A stretch of DNA of 64,000 nt from Campylobacter concisus. GTDB taxonomy: Bacteria; Campylobacterota; Campylobacteria; Campylobacterales; Campylobacteraceae. The translations under genes and the position numbers were made by a program. The notes beneath the pieces were generated by a model that saw nothing but the letters and a program-made list of their open reading frames with translations, had not been told where the DNA came from and searched no databases. Shown one piece after another: positions 15,950 to 25,060 of the stretch (its first letter is position 1; each line of letters opens with the position of its first letter). The DNA is taken from contig NZ_PIRO01000002.1 of assembly GCF_003048905.1 (NCBI RefSeq), positions 124,001-188,000 on the forward strand, read 5' to 3'.

Positions 15950-17677
15950 ATGAGATGGAGCTTTGATGATTCTTATGTAGATTTTGATAGCGAAATTTTT
16001 ACCTCATCGTTTGAAAATCTAAAAGCACAAAATGAAAATTTGGTTAAATTTTTAAACAATAGCGAGCTTACCAAAGCTATCATCTCATACGAAGAAGCAT
16101 ATAAAGAAGCAGCTAGCCTACTCGCATTTTGTCGTTGTAAAAGTAGCGATAATACAAAAGATGAGCTAGCTAGTAAATTTGAGCTAAAAATAAAAGAGCA
16201 AAAAGCTAGACTTGATACAGTAAAGGAGATACTTTTTGATAAATTTGATAGCCTAAAAAATGATGATAAAATTTTTCAAAGCGCTCATTTTAAACATATA
16301 AAATTTCTATATTTAGAGCATAAAAATAGCAAGAGCAAAATACGAAAAAAGAGTGAAAGAGATTTTTTTGCAAATTTAGCACTCACAAATTTTTTCCCAC
16401 TTTTTGCAAATTTTAGACATCTAAATAATTTAATAAATATCTCTGCTGCCAATAAAAATGCAAATACACAAAGCTATAATCTTGCAAAATGTATGGGTAT
16501 ATTAAAAGGATCAGGCGATGAAGTTTTACGCAAAAATGTGTTTGATGCTCTGAGTTCTCACTATGATAAATTTGCCGATCTTTATCTTGATATCTTAAAT
16601 ATGCTTCATGGATTTAGACTGGCTAAATTTAAGGCAGCAAAAGTTGATTTTTTAACTCCAAGCCTTGAAGAAAATAAAATGAGCCTTGACACTTTAAACG
16701 CTATGCAAGAAGCCATTAGCAAAAGAGTGGAAAAAATAAGAGAATGCGTAAGAGTAAGAGCTAGCTTTTTAGGTGGCAAAAGCATGAGAAGTTGCGATCT
16801 TTTGGCACCTTATCCACTTAGCAAGCATCATGAAATTTCTCATGACGAGGCTATTAAAATCATCAAAAAAGCATTAAAACCACTGGATGAAGATAGTTTT
16901 ATCAAGCTTATGATAGACAAACACTGGATAGAAAGCGATGTACGAGAAAATAAAGCTGGCGGAGCATTTTTTGTGAGTTTGCCAAAATTTAAGCAACCAA
17001 GAATTTTTACCACCTACATGAATACTCTTTCACACTTAATCCAGCAAGCTCATGAGCTTGGGCATGCTTGGCACTACTACTTGATGCGTGATCTTCCAGT
17101 TTTAAGCGCAAACTTTCCAATGAGCTTGGCCGAGAGCGCGAGTACATTTAATGAAACTCTTTTACGAAATGAGCTAAAAAAAGATGACTCACTTAGGGTA
17201 GAAATTTTATGGCAGGAGCTAAAAAGCGCTGCAAATTTTTTACTTCATATAAGCGTTAGATACGAGTTTGAAACTGGTTTTTTAAAACTGCGACAAAAGG
17301 GTCAAGTCAGCAAAAAAGATGCGAGCGATCTTTTAAAACAAGCTTGGGATAAATTTTATAAAGACAGCACGAGCGATGTTGAAGAATTTTTGCCATATTT
17401 TAAGCCACATTTTTATAAAACAGATAACTACATTTACAACTATCCTTATAGTGTCGGTTATTTGCTATCACAATTTTTTCTAAGTGAGTTTAAAAAAGAC
17501 GAAGCAAAATTTTGCAAAATTTATAAACAGTTTTTAATAGAGTGTGGCACAAAAAGCGTGGAAGAACTAATAAAAAAACACTTTAAAAAAGATACGACAA
17601 AGTGCGAATTTTGGCTGATTGGCATAGATGAAGCGCTAAAAAATTTAGATGAGTTTAAAAAGGTAGTGACCGTATAA
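15950..17677 (+). CDS. pepF: M3 family oligoendopeptidase (PepF-like)
   Basis: A 575-residue cytoplasmic zinc metallopeptidase of family M3. The HExxH active site lies in QQAHELGHAWHYY (His368, Glu369, His372). The third zinc ligand glutamate is expected in SLAESASTFNETL about 28 residues later. The family NYPYSVGYLLSQFF segment near the C-terminus is also present. The length fits oligoendopeptidase F/PepF (about 560-600 residues). It degrades short peptides. There is no signal peptide. It follows dcuC by 9 bases and converges with the YrdC-like gene only 9 bases after its own stop. Confidence 0.88.
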   Translation: MRWSFDDSYVDFDSEIFTSSFENLKAQNENLVKFLNNSELTKAIISYEEAYKEAASLLAFCRCKSSDNTKDELASKFELKIKEQKARLDTVKEILFDKFDSLKNDDKIFQSAHFKHIKFLYLEHKNSKSKIRKKSERDFFANLALTNFFPLFANFRHLNNLINISAANKNANTQSYNLAKCMGILKGSGDEVLRKNVFDALSSHYDKFADLYLDILNMLHGFRLAKFKAAKVDFLTPSLEENKMSLDTLNAMQEAISKRVEKIRECVRVRASFLGGKSMRSCDLLAPYPLSKHHEISHDEAIKIIKKALKPLDEDSFIKLMIDKHWIESDVRENKAGGAFFVSLPKFKQPRIFTTYMNTLSHLIQQAHELGHAWHYYLMRDLPVLSANFPMSLAESASTFNETLLRNELKKDDSLRVEILWQELKSAANFLLHISVRYEFETGFLKLRQKGQVSKKDASDLLKQAWDKFYKDSTSDVEEFLPYFKPHFYKTDNYIYNYPYSVGYLLSQFFLSEFKKDEAKFCKIYKQFLIECGTKSVEELIKKHFKKDTTKCEFWLIGIDEALKNLDEFKKVVTV

Positions 17678-17686
17678 ATTCACTAG

Positions 17687-18109
17687 TTATCTTAAACGTT
17701 TTATCTTTTTTCGAGAAATTTTATAAATTTTTGATGGTGTATCTTCGAAAAAATGATCATCTACTATTTCATCAGCCACGCTCATAGCCCAAGCTTCATT
17801 AAAATTTTGTCCATTTTTGTTTGCACTGCTTGAATAAAGCCAGTCAAATTTAGCTAAAAATTTTTCGTGCTCACACTCTTTTACGACTCTAATAGCCTTT
17901 AAATTTGGATACAAAAATGTGGCTTTTCTTGAACGGCGTATAAAATTTTTATACTTTTTTGGCACTCTAACAAGCTCGTTTAAAACGCTAAATTTCGCCG
18001 TAGTGATAAGGCAAGGTTTATTTTCATCACGCATTTTGGCTCTATTTATCTCTTTATAATCTTTACTCAAAAAGCCAGCTGTCGTATCGGTTTGTGCTAG
18101 AAATATCAT
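17687..18109 (-). CDS. Short Sua5/YciO/YrdC-family protein
   Basis: The start is taken at the ATG at 18109, not at the upstream in-frame ATG at 18199. From 18109 the protein begins MIFLAQTDTTAGFLSKDYKE, the typical YrdC N-terminus (TDTVYGL-like), and the start overlaps the stop of the EamA gene by four bases (ATGA). The product is 141 residues, clearly shorter than full Sua5/TsaC proteins (about 200 or more). The TTAKFSVLNELVRVPKKYKNF segment replaces the usual middle and the C-terminus is basic (KISRKKIKRLR). TsaC makes threonylcarbamoyl-AMP for tRNA t6A37. Because of its size, this copy may be a diverged paralog and not the housekeeping enzyme. Confidence 0.7.
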   Translation of the reverse strand: MIFLAQTDTTAGFLSKDYKEINRAKMRDENKPCLITTAKFSVLNELVRVPKKYKNFIRRSRKATFLYPNLKAIRVVKECEHEKFLAKFDWLYSSSANKNGQNFNEAWAMSVADEIVDDHFFEDTPSKIYKISRKKIKRLR

Positions 18110-18993
18110 AATTTTTCTCTTTTTGATAGTAAAAATATACAAGAGATTATTAGAACAAATCCTAAAAAATCCCAAAATACAAATTTTGTTCCAAGCCAAA
18201 AGTAGCCAAAAAATGCTGCGCTTAGTGGTTCTATGCAGGCTAATAAACTAGCTTTTGCTGCTCCTATAAGCTTAACACCTATCATATAAAAGCTAAATGC
18301 AAAAATGGTGCCAAGCGTAATAACAGCAATAAATGCCAGCCATTGATTTATACCATTAAGCCCAGTAAAATCCCAAACTCTCATATAGCAAGCAAGCACT
18401 GCTCCACCCATAACCATGCCCCAGCCAAGCGTGAGAGTGACTGAATATTTCGTATTTAGCCTTGCTGGAGCAAGATTATAAACACAAACGCAAATAGCGC
18501 TAACTAAGCACCAAAACAAGGCCTTTGGCGAAATGACAAGAGATGAAATTTGAGCATGTGTGCTTAGGAAAAATACGCCAAGCATGGCTAAAAATAGAGC
18601 TAAAATTTCAAGTTTTCTTGGGACGCGTTTTTCTTTTATGCAAATGACCATTAAAATTAAAGCAGGAGCGGTGTATTGAATAACAGTCGCAACTGCGGCA
18701 TTTGAAAGCTCGATGGAGTAAAAGTAGGCATACTGCGTCATCATAAGCCCAAGCAAGGCATAAACTAAAAACTCACCAAGTAGCTTTATATCTTTAATCG
18801 GAGTAAAAACGGCACTTGGTTCTTTAAAAGCATAAAAAATCACAATAACAATGCCAGCTAGCATCAGTCTATATGGCACCAAAAAATCAGAATTTATACC
18901 AAGTGAAAATAGATACTGCCCACAAACCCCACTAAATCCCCAAAGGATACCGCCAATTAAAGTAAGGAGTATCCCAAGACGATGAGTATTCAT
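18106..18993 (-). CDS. EamA/DMT-family transporter
   Basis: A 295-residue inner-membrane protein with about ten hydrophobic segments arranged as two EamA repeats (about residues 8-138 and 155-290). The first repeat starts LLTLIGGILWGFSGVCGQYLF and the second includes FWCLVSAICVCVYNLAPARL. IGAAKASLLACIEPLSAAFFG is the conserved segment before the last helices. These carriers move metabolites or drugs, and the substrate is not predictable. Its stop overlaps the start of the YrdC-like gene, and its own start is five bases downstream of a lipoprotein gene, so it may be the tail of the CsgG-DUF4810-DUF799 operon. Confidence 0.85.
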   Translation of the reverse strand: MNTHRLGILLTLIGGILWGFSGVCGQYLFSLGINSDFLVPYRLMLAGIVIVIFYAFKEPSAVFTPIKDIKLLGEFLVYALLGLMMTQYAYFYSIELSNAAVATVIQYTAPALILMVICIKEKRVPRKLEILALFLAMLGVFFLSTHAQISSLVISPKALFWCLVSAICVCVYNLAPARLNTKYSVTLTLGWGMVMGGAVLACYMRVWDFTGLNGINQWLAFIAVITLGTIFAFSFYMIGVKLIGAAKASLLACIEPLSAAFFGYFWLGTKFVFWDFLGFVLIISCIFLLSKREKL

Positions 18994-18998
18994 TAAAT

Positions 18999-19676
18999 TT
19001 ATCTATCTTTATGAAGCTGTGCATCTTTGCCGTAATACGGCGAATAAGGCCCATAAAGTATGCAGTTATGGCAATTTCTTGAAAATAAATAAGCATCTGC
19101 CATCACTGCTAGATCGTATGATCTATCTGAGATGGTATTTGCCACCTGTGAGATGACGGCTGAGACTAACATACCAAGTAGGCTACTTTGGCCACTGCTG
19201 CTATCTTCTGCTGCCATAGCACTGCCTTGCCAAAGAGTAGCGCCACTTTTTATATCAATAAGCTTTGCTTCAAGGACAACCTTTGTTGAGCTTGAGATAA
19301 CCGCATAGCTCGTGCCATAATCTTTTATGTTTATGTAAAGCACACTATCAGCATGAAAAATTTTATCAAGCTTATTTAGTGGCACGGCTGCGATCTCACT
19401 TGGCTCGGTTATACCATTTAGCTTAAAGGTATCATTTACAAGAGCCACTGGAAATACGTAGTATCCTGCCTCACTTAGTGGTGCGACTGCATTTGCTAAA
19501 ACAGCAGCTGGACCTGAAATTTCTGTACTATCGTTTGTTGGCATAAGCACTAAGATAGAGTGAGGTCTTTTTTGTAAAAATTCTGAGTAGTCGTATGGCT
19601 CAGGCTCTTTTATAGAGCAGCCCGTAAAAAATACTACCAAAAATATAGTGGCTATAAATTTTAGGCTATTTTTCAT
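18999..19676 (-). CDS. DUF799/GNA1162-family lipoprotein
   Basis: A 225-residue lipoprotein with signal sequence FIATIFLVVFFTGCS; the lipobox FTGC puts the lipidated Cys at residue 20. The mature part has SILVLMPTNDSTEISGPAAVL, YYVFPVALVNDTF and DSVLYINIKDYGTSYAVISS, which match the DUF799 family that includes Neisseria GNA1162. The family fold is related to TolB N-terminal domains. It is the third gene of a minus-strand lipoprotein operon (CsgG-like, DUF4810, DUF799) and overlaps the preceding gene by 11 bases. A set of outer-membrane-associated proteins acting together is inferred from this conserved trio; the function is not established. Confidence 0.82.
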   Translation of the reverse strand: MKNSLKFIATIFLVVFFTGCSIKEPEPYDYSEFLQKRPHSILVLMPTNDSTEISGPAAVLANAVAPLSEAGYYVFPVALVNDTFKLNGITEPSEIAAVPLNKLDKIFHADSVLYINIKDYGTSYAVISSSTKVVLEAKLIDIKSGATLWQGSAMAAEDSSSGQSSLLGMLVSAVISQVANTISDRSYDLAVMADAYLFSRNCHNCILYGPYSPYYGKDAQLHKDR

Positions 19677-20070
19677 TATTTGCCCCCTCTTTTTGCTCTA
19701 CTTTTTTTGGAGTCAAATTTTTAGAGCCTTTGATGAAATTTATATACTCCCTTGACTCTGGGAAATTCTCTACTTCTTTGTCAAAATTTGCATTTGCAGC
19801 GCCTAAATTTCCGTTATTTAAGTATAAAAGTCCAAGGTGTGCGTATACGCCAGGAGCGATCTTATAGCCCTTTTGTATTGATATCTGCACCAAATTTTCT
19901 AAGCGTGAAATCTGCTCGTTTGTATCGCCCTCTTCATTTAGATAACTATATAGCGAGCTGCTATATGATCCGTCCCAATAATAAATTGATCTTGGGCCGT
20001 TTGAATGACCGCAACCCGCTAAAAATAGCACAAAAAGCACGAGGCCGGCAAGCTTTATTTTACTTGCCAT
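19666..20070 (-). CDS. DUF4810 domain lipoprotein
   Basis: A 134-residue lipoprotein with signal sequence LAGLVLFVLFLAGCGH and lipobox LAGC (Cys20). The mature N-terminus, IYYWDGSYSSSLYSYLNEEG, is typical of DUF4810. A TPR-like helical segment follows (GVYAHLGLLYLNNGNLGAANANFDKEVENFPES). It lies between a CsgG-type gene, which it overlaps by 16 bases, and a DUF799 gene, which it overlaps by 11 bases, so the three are translated together. Confidence 0.82.
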   Translation of the reverse strand: MASKIKLAGLVLFVLFLAGCGHSNGPRSIYYWDGSYSSSLYSYLNEEGDTNEQISRLENLVQISIQKGYKIAPGVYAHLGLLYLNNGNLGAANANFDKEVENFPESREYINFIKGSKNLTPKKVEQKEGANNEK

Positions 20071-20723
20071 GCTCCACTTTCTATGCCATTTACTAGATTA
20101 TTTACCGCTTCAATAATAGCTAGACTTAAAACCTTGCCATTTAGCGTAGAGTCGTATCCTGCTGTGCCGCCAAAGCCTATGATCTCTCTGTTTGAAAGGG
20201 TGTATTCGCCAGCACCGCTAACCGAATAGACAACCTCAGCTGTTTTGGTATCAACGATATTTAAATTTACCTTTGAATAGGCAGTTTGTTGCTTGCCTTT
20301 GCCAAGTATGCCAAATAGCTGATGATCACCCGTAGTTTTTCGTCCAAACTCGGTTACATCACCGGTTATCACGTATCTTGCGCCTTTTAGATTTTGAACG
20401 GTTTTACTTAGCTCGCTCTCTTGTTTGATCACTTTCATATTTGATCTATCAAGCACCAAAAATCTACCACTTTGCTGTAAATTTGTGATCAAAATGCTTT
20501 GAGCTTGGTTACCAAGCCTATCCTCGCCATCAGCAAATATACCATTTTGGTAAGCTGATTGATTATTAAATCGACCTATCGAAACTGAAATTTTTTGACC
20601 ATTGTAAACTGTGCCATAGCTTGCTACTTTTGGAGTCTCAACAACCCTTGAGCTCTCACTCGCACATCCAGCAAAAAGAGCTGCCGTAAGCAAAACTGCA
20701 CCAATTTTAAATACATTTTTCAT
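20055..20723 (-). CDS. CsgG/HfaB-family outer-membrane lipoprotein
   Basis: A 222-residue lipoprotein (signal IGAVLLTAALFAGCAS, lipobox FAGC, Cys19). The CsgG fold is seen in SVGRFNNQSAYQ, TNLQQSGRFLVLDRSNM, GARYVITGDVTEFGRKTTGD and SKVNLNIVDTKTAEVVYSV. CsgG forms the curli secretion pore in enterobacteria, but this subfamily lacks curli partners. Instead it comes with DUF4810 and DUF799 lipoproteins, as here, so a role in envelope assembly or a distinct export pore is only inferred. It is the first gene of the operon; the preceding gene (MATE) ends 47 bases upstream on the same strand. Confidence 0.85.
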   Translation of the reverse strand: MKNVFKIGAVLLTAALFAGCASESSRVVETPKVASYGTVYNGQKISVSIGRFNNQSAYQNGIFADGEDRLGNQAQSILITNLQQSGRFLVLDRSNMKVIKQESELSKTVQNLKGARYVITGDVTEFGRKTTGDHQLFGILGKGKQQTAYSKVNLNIVDTKTAEVVYSVSGAGEYTLSNREIIGFGGTAGYDSTLNGKVLSLAIIEAVNNLVNGIESGAWQVK

Positions 20724-20770
20724 TTTTTATCCTTTGCGACAAAATCGCTTGTATATTACTAAATTTCTTT

Positions 20771-22129
20771 TTAAATAGCTTTAAATTTCATCCATGTGCC
20801 TTTTAAGTATCTAATAGTAAAAAGCACCGCCTTTACAGCCCAGTCAGCAAACATTGCAAACCAAGTACCTATCATACCAAGATCAAATGTAAGTGCAAAG
20901 ACATAGGCCAAGATGACTCTACAAGCAAACATACAAACTAAATTTACAATCATCGGATATTTAGCATCCCCTGCAGCACGAAAAACGGTCGGATATGTGT
21001 AGGCAAGTGGCCAAATAAGACACATAGCGATACCGTGATACCAGACGATCTGCCTTGTTAATTTTATGGCTTCTTCTGAGAGATTATAAACAAGAAGCAA
21101 TGGCTCAAGTAAAAGCAAAATTACTGTTGTGCTAAAAAGCTGGACAATATAGATGCTTATCATCGATTTTTTTACGTAAAATTTAGCCTGAGCAAAGTCG
21201 TTTGCGCCAACGCACCTTGAGATAACTACACTAAGTCCTGTGCCTATCGCCATGCCAGGGAGCACTTGAAACATCACGATCGTCCCTCCCACGGCATTTG
21301 CAGCGATACTTGCCGTGCCAAAAAGTGAAACAAGGCTCAAAACGATGATGCGACCCACATAAAACATCGAATTTTCAAAGCCATAAGGTACACCGATATT
21401 TAAAATTTTCTTGATGATCTCATAGTCAAATTTATAGATAAAGCTCTTTCTTATGTGAAGTTTTAGCCTTATATCAAGAAGCAAATAGACTATAACAAAG
21501 CAAGCAAGCATCTTGGCTATAAGCGTACTGATGGCAATACCTAAAATACCAGTATGAAATGTATAAATACTAATGGCAGTGAGCAATACGTTTAATAAAT
21601 TTGCAGCTGCCATAATATACATAGGCAGCTTTGCGTTTGACATCGTGCGAAAGATCGCCGCAGCTGCTGCATAGACAGCCAAAAATGGTGCAGAAATAGC
21701 TGAGAAAACAAGATAGTGGCTAGCATCATGCCTTACTTGCTCACCAATATCGCCAAAGACGTAATCTAGGATAATATCTTTTAAAACTATGATGACCACT
21801 GCGATAAAAAGGGCAAAGATAAAACTAAACCAAACGAGCTGATTTGCTGTGATTTTGGCATTGCCACTTTGTTTATTGCCTAGATACTGGCTAGCAACCA
21901 CTGAGCCGCCAGTAGCGATAGCTGTAAAAATGCTAATAAATAGCGCCATGACAAATTCCACAAGACTAATCGCACTTACAGCGCTTTCACTAACACTTGC
22001 TGCCATTAGCGAGTTTGCAAGCCCTAGACTATACTCTAAAAACTGCTCAACCGCAATAGGGAAAAATAGCTTTGCAAGATCGGCATTTGAGAAAAATTTT
22101 GTATTTTGATCTTTGATTTTGTTTACCAT
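20771..22129 (-). CDS. MATE-family multidrug efflux transporter
   Basis: A 452-residue inner-membrane protein with about twelve hydrophobic segments in two MatE repeats. Family features include FFPIAVEQFLEYSLGLANSL at the start, IATGGSVVASQYLGNKQ in the first repeat and GTGLSVVISRCVGANDF in the second. These pumps expel cationic drugs using Na+ or H+ gradients; here the substrate and ion are unknown. It is preceded 77 bases upstream by accC on the same strand. Confidence 0.9.
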   Translation of the reverse strand: MVNKIKDQNTKFFSNADLAKLFFPIAVEQFLEYSLGLANSLMAASVSESAVSAISLVEFVMALFISIFTAIATGGSVVASQYLGNKQSGNAKITANQLVWFSFIFALFIAVVIIVLKDIILDYVFGDIGEQVRHDASHYLVFSAISAPFLAVYAAAAAIFRTMSNAKLPMYIMAAANLLNVLLTAISIYTFHTGILGIAISTLIAKMLACFVIVYLLLDIRLKLHIRKSFIYKFDYEIIKKILNIGVPYGFENSMFYVGRIIVLSLVSLFGTASIAANAVGGTIVMFQVLPGMAIGTGLSVVISRCVGANDFAQAKFYVKKSMISIYIVQLFSTTVILLLLEPLLLVYNLSEEAIKLTRQIVWYHGIAMCLIWPLAYTYPTVFRAAGDAKYPMIVNLVCMFACRVILAYVFALTFDLGMIGTWFAMFADWAVKAVLFTIRYLKGTWMKFKAI

Positions 22130-22206
22130 GCTTCCCCTAAGATAAACTTAAAAAAATTTAATTTTTAAGTCAAGATCTGCTTTTTGCAAATCCTGACTTA
22201 AAATTT

Positions 22207-23538
22207 TTAGTGTCTTGAAAGATAATTTGTATCGTAGTTATTGCTTAAAAAGTCTTTGTTTTCCATCATAGCGATGTGAAAATCTTTTGTTGTTTTGATG
22301 CCATTTATTATGAGCTGATCAAGAGCTACTTTCATCTTATGGATCGCCCTATTTCTATCAGTGTCCCAAACCACAAGTTTGCCGATCATACTATCGTAAT
22401 ACGGCGGTATCGAGTAGTCTTGATAGATATGGCTATCCATTCTTACATTGCGGCCACCTGGGCAGACATATTTTGTGATCTTTCCAGGACACGGCGTAAA
22501 TGTATTTGGATCTTCAGCTGTTATCCTGCACTCGATCGCATGACCTTTTAGCTCAATGCTCTCTTGTGATGGTAGTGTCTCGCCTTCAGCCACTTTTATC
22601 ATAAGCTCGATAATATCAAGTCCGCTTACCATTTCGCTCACTGTGTGTTCAACTTGAAGTCTTGTATTCATCTCAATGAAATAAAAGTCTAAATTTTTAT
22701 CAACCAAAAACTCAAACGTACCAGCTCCCTCGTAGCCGATCGCTTTTGCCGCCTTTATGGCAGTTTCGTGAAGTCTCTCTCTTGTCTTTTCGTCAAGCAG
22801 AATAGCTGGACTCTCTTCGATCAGCTTTTGGTGGCGACGCTGCATAGAGCAATCACGCTCACCGATATGAAGCACATTGCCATGGCTATCGCCAATTACT
22901 TGAACTTCGATGTGGCGTGGGTTTAGGATATATTTTTCCATATACATTGTGCCATCGCCAAATGCACTCATCGCCTCGCTCTCAGCAGACCAAAATGCTT
23001 TTTCTAAATCAGCCTCTTTTTCAACCACGCGCATACCACGTCCGCCACCACCTGCTGCAGCTTTTAATATGACTGGATAGCCTATCTTTTTAGCTAACTC
23101 TTTTGCTGCTTTTGTGTCAGCCACAGCACCGTCTGAGCCAGGTATGACTGGTACGCCAGCTCTTTGCATGACTTGCTTTGCCTTACTTTTATCACTCATT
23201 AAAGCCATTGCAGCGACACTTGGTCCTATAAATTTGATCTTGTGGTGTGAGCAAATTTCAACAAAATTTTGATTTTCACTTAGAAAGCCATAACCAGGAA
23301 AAATAGCGTCTGCTTCGCTGATCTCAGCTGCACTTATGATAGCTGGGATATTTAGATAGCTGTCGCTTGAGCGCTCTTTGCCGATGCAAATGGCTACGTC
23401 GGCATATTTTACGTAAAGTGCGTCTTTATCAGCGGTTGAATAGACTACAACGGCTTCTTTACCCATCTCCTTTATCGTTCGCAAAGCACGAAGGGCGATC
23501 TCGCCTCGGTTTGCGATTAAAATTCTTTTTAATTCCAT
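22207..23538 (-). CDS. accC: Biotin carboxylase subunit of acetyl-CoA carboxylase
   Basis: A 443-residue biotin carboxylase, which carboxylates the biotin of BCCP with ATP and bicarbonate in the first step of fatty-acid synthesis. The N-terminal LIANRGEIALRALRT, the ATP-grasp glycine loop KAAAGGGGRGMRVV, the HIGERDCSMQRRHQKLIEE segment and the EMNTRLQVEHTVSE catalytic region are all present. Its ATG overlaps the last base of the accB stop (TAATG), so BCCP and biotin carboxylase are translationally coupled. This is the standard accBC pair. bioB lies elsewhere in the window. Confidence 0.96.
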   Translation of the reverse strand: MELKRILIANRGEIALRALRTIKEMGKEAVVVYSTADKDALYVKYADVAICIGKERSSDSYLNIPAIISAAEISEADAIFPGYGFLSENQNFVEICSHHKIKFIGPSVAAMALMSDKSKAKQVMQRAGVPVIPGSDGAVADTKAAKELAKKIGYPVILKAAAGGGGRGMRVVEKEADLEKAFWSAESEAMSAFGDGTMYMEKYILNPRHIEVQVIGDSHGNVLHIGERDCSMQRRHQKLIEESPAILLDEKTRERLHETAIKAAKAIGYEGAGTFEFLVDKNLDFYFIEMNTRLQVEHTVSEMVSGLDIIELMIKVAEGETLPSQESIELKGHAIECRITAEDPNTFTPCPGKITKYVCPGGRNVRMDSHIYQDYSIPPYYDSMIGKLVVWDTDRNRAIHKMKVALDQLIINGIKTTKDFHIAMMENKDFLSNNYDTNYLSRH

Positions 23539-23984
23539 TAATTTTTCTCCACGCCAAATAACGGCAATCCAAACTCAACTGGCTGTCCGTCAGAGACTAG
23601 CATCTCAGTGATCTGGCAGTCAAACTCAGCCTCGATCTCGTTCATTATCTTCATAGCCTCGATGATGCCTACTACATCGCCTTTTCTTACTCTTTGACCT
23701 ACTTTTACAAATGGAGCGGCACCTGGGCTTGGAGCGGCATAGAAAGTACCTACCATAGGAGATTTTATGCTATCTTTTGGCGAGTTTGCAGCTGGTTTTA
23801 CCTCTGAATTAACGACTACATTTACAGGTGCTGGAGCTGGTGCTTGTGCTGCTGGTTTAGCAGGCGCGCAATAATCTGAAAATTTTTCAAGCTCTACCTC
23901 AAAATCACCACTTTTTATTTTGATATGATTCATCTCCATATCATTAAAAAATTCGATAAGCTCTTTTATATCTTCTTTTTTCAT
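23538..23984 (-). CDS. accB: Biotin carboxyl carrier protein of acetyl-CoA carboxylase
   Basis: The start is set at the ATG at 23984 because an AGGAGAAATTTC Shine-Dalgarno precedes it and the protein then begins MKKEDIKELIEFF as in other BCCPs; an upstream ATG at 24059 lacks such a site. The product has 148 residues. It has an N-terminal helix-rich segment, an Ala/Pro linker (PAAQAPAPAPVN) and a C-terminal biotinyl domain with the EAMKIMNEIEA biotinylation site. The segment SPMVGTFYAAPSPG is typical of BCCP. It is the first gene of accB-accC. Confidence 0.95.
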   Translation of the reverse strand: MKKEDIKELIEFFNDMEMNHIKIKSGDFEVELEKFSDYCAPAKPAAQAPAPAPVNVVVNSEVKPAANSPKDSIKSPMVGTFYAAPSPGAAPFVKVGQRVRKGDVVGIIEAMKIMNEIEAEFDCQITEMLVSDGQPVEFGLPLFGVEKN

Positions 23985-24093
23985 AGAAATTTCTCCTAAA
24001 TTTTTATATAAGCGTCTAATTGTAGCGAAAATTAGATAAAAAATTTTTTTATGAAGCAAAAACGGGAACTCAAAGTTACTCTTTTTTGCTAAG

Positions 24094-24936
24094 TTATTTT
24101 TCAGTAATAATTATCTTAATACCTTTAGTATCCACTAAACTTTCATCGATGATGATCTCATCTATCTTTGCTGCTCTTATCACGCCACTTTTTGGATTTT
24201 TTATGCTTTTTATCGCTCCGCTTGTGCTTACATCGACACTTGAGTACTCAAACGCAAGACTCGTATCCATAAAAATGCAATCTTTTACGACCAAATTTTC
24301 CACGTAACAAAGTGCTTGCAAGCTCTTTATCGTGCAGTTTACAAGTGTCACATTTTTTGAGTTCCAAGCTAGATATTCGCCTGAGATTAGGCAGTTTTGC
24401 GCGATCACATTTTCGCAGTTCCAAAATGCATCTTTTGAAATGAGCTTTGAGTTTGTGATGCAAAGATTTTTGCAACTATCAAAGCAGTAGTTGCCGTCTA
24501 AGCTTAGCCCGTCAACCTCTAAATTTTCGCTATTTGCCCCGAAGTAATCCCCTTTTGCAAAGACATTTTTTATCTTCACATCCGTGCATCCCCAAAGTGT
24601 TTCACTAGCATCTGAAAAATTTATATTTTCTAGCGAAATTTGCGAGCTTTTTCTAAAGCTTTTTGGAGCATTGATGACCACGCCTTTGAAGCTTAAATTT
24701 GCGCTGTACCACATGCCAGCCCTTGCTAGAGACTCCAAGTATCCGCCATTTAGCGTGATATCATTTGCGTACCAAAGTGGATATTTGTAGGCAAAAACGC
24801 ACTCATTTAGCTTTAAATTTGAGCTGTGTTTTAGCGGCGACTCGCCATCTTCAAAGATACAGTTTGTAAAATTTATACTTTTTGCCCCAAACATTGCACG
24901 CTCGCCAGTAAAAATTTCTGCATTTCTCTCTTGCAT
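24094..24936 (-). CDS. DUF3737 family right-handed beta-helix protein
   Basis: A 280-residue protein starting ERNAEIFTGERAMFGAKS, typical of DUF3737. It is built of short irregular beta-strand repeats rich in N, C and S (for example NVIAQNCLISGEYLAWNSKN and NVTLVNCTIKSLQAL), consistent with a pectate-lyase-like right-handed beta-helix. There is no signal peptide. The function of the family is not known; it may bind carbohydrate or be an enzyme. It is a single gene transcribed away from dcd, with a 124-base divergent promoter region between them. Confidence 0.8.
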   Translation of the reverse strand: MQERNAEIFTGERAMFGAKSINFTNCIFEDGESPLKHSSNLKLNECVFAYKYPLWYANDITLNGGYLESLARAGMWYSANLSFKGVVINAPKSFRKSSQISLENINFSDASETLWGCTDVKIKNVFAKGDYFGANSENLEVDGLSLDGNYCFDSCKNLCITNSKLISKDAFWNCENVIAQNCLISGEYLAWNSKNVTLVNCTIKSLQALCYVENLVVKDCIFMDTSLAFEYSSVDVSTSGAIKSIKNPKSGVIRAAKIDEIIIDESLVDTKGIKIIITEK

Positions 24937-25033
24937 TTTTGCCCCTTTATTAATTTTTACTGTTAAATTTATACTAATTTCCTTAAATTTTATTGCAAAA
25001 TGCCATTAAATTTACTTTAAAGACGCAAAGCGT

Positions 25034-25039
25034 TATAAT
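25034..25039 (+). promoter_or_regulatory. -10 box of the dcd promoter
   Basis: A TATAAT consensus lies 21 bases before the dcd ATG, in the context AAGCGTTATAATCTCCG. An AAAAAGGAGCAAAA Shine-Dalgarno follows, giving a short leader. Confidence 0.6.
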
Positions 25040-25060
25040 CTCCGTCAAAAAGGAGCAAAA

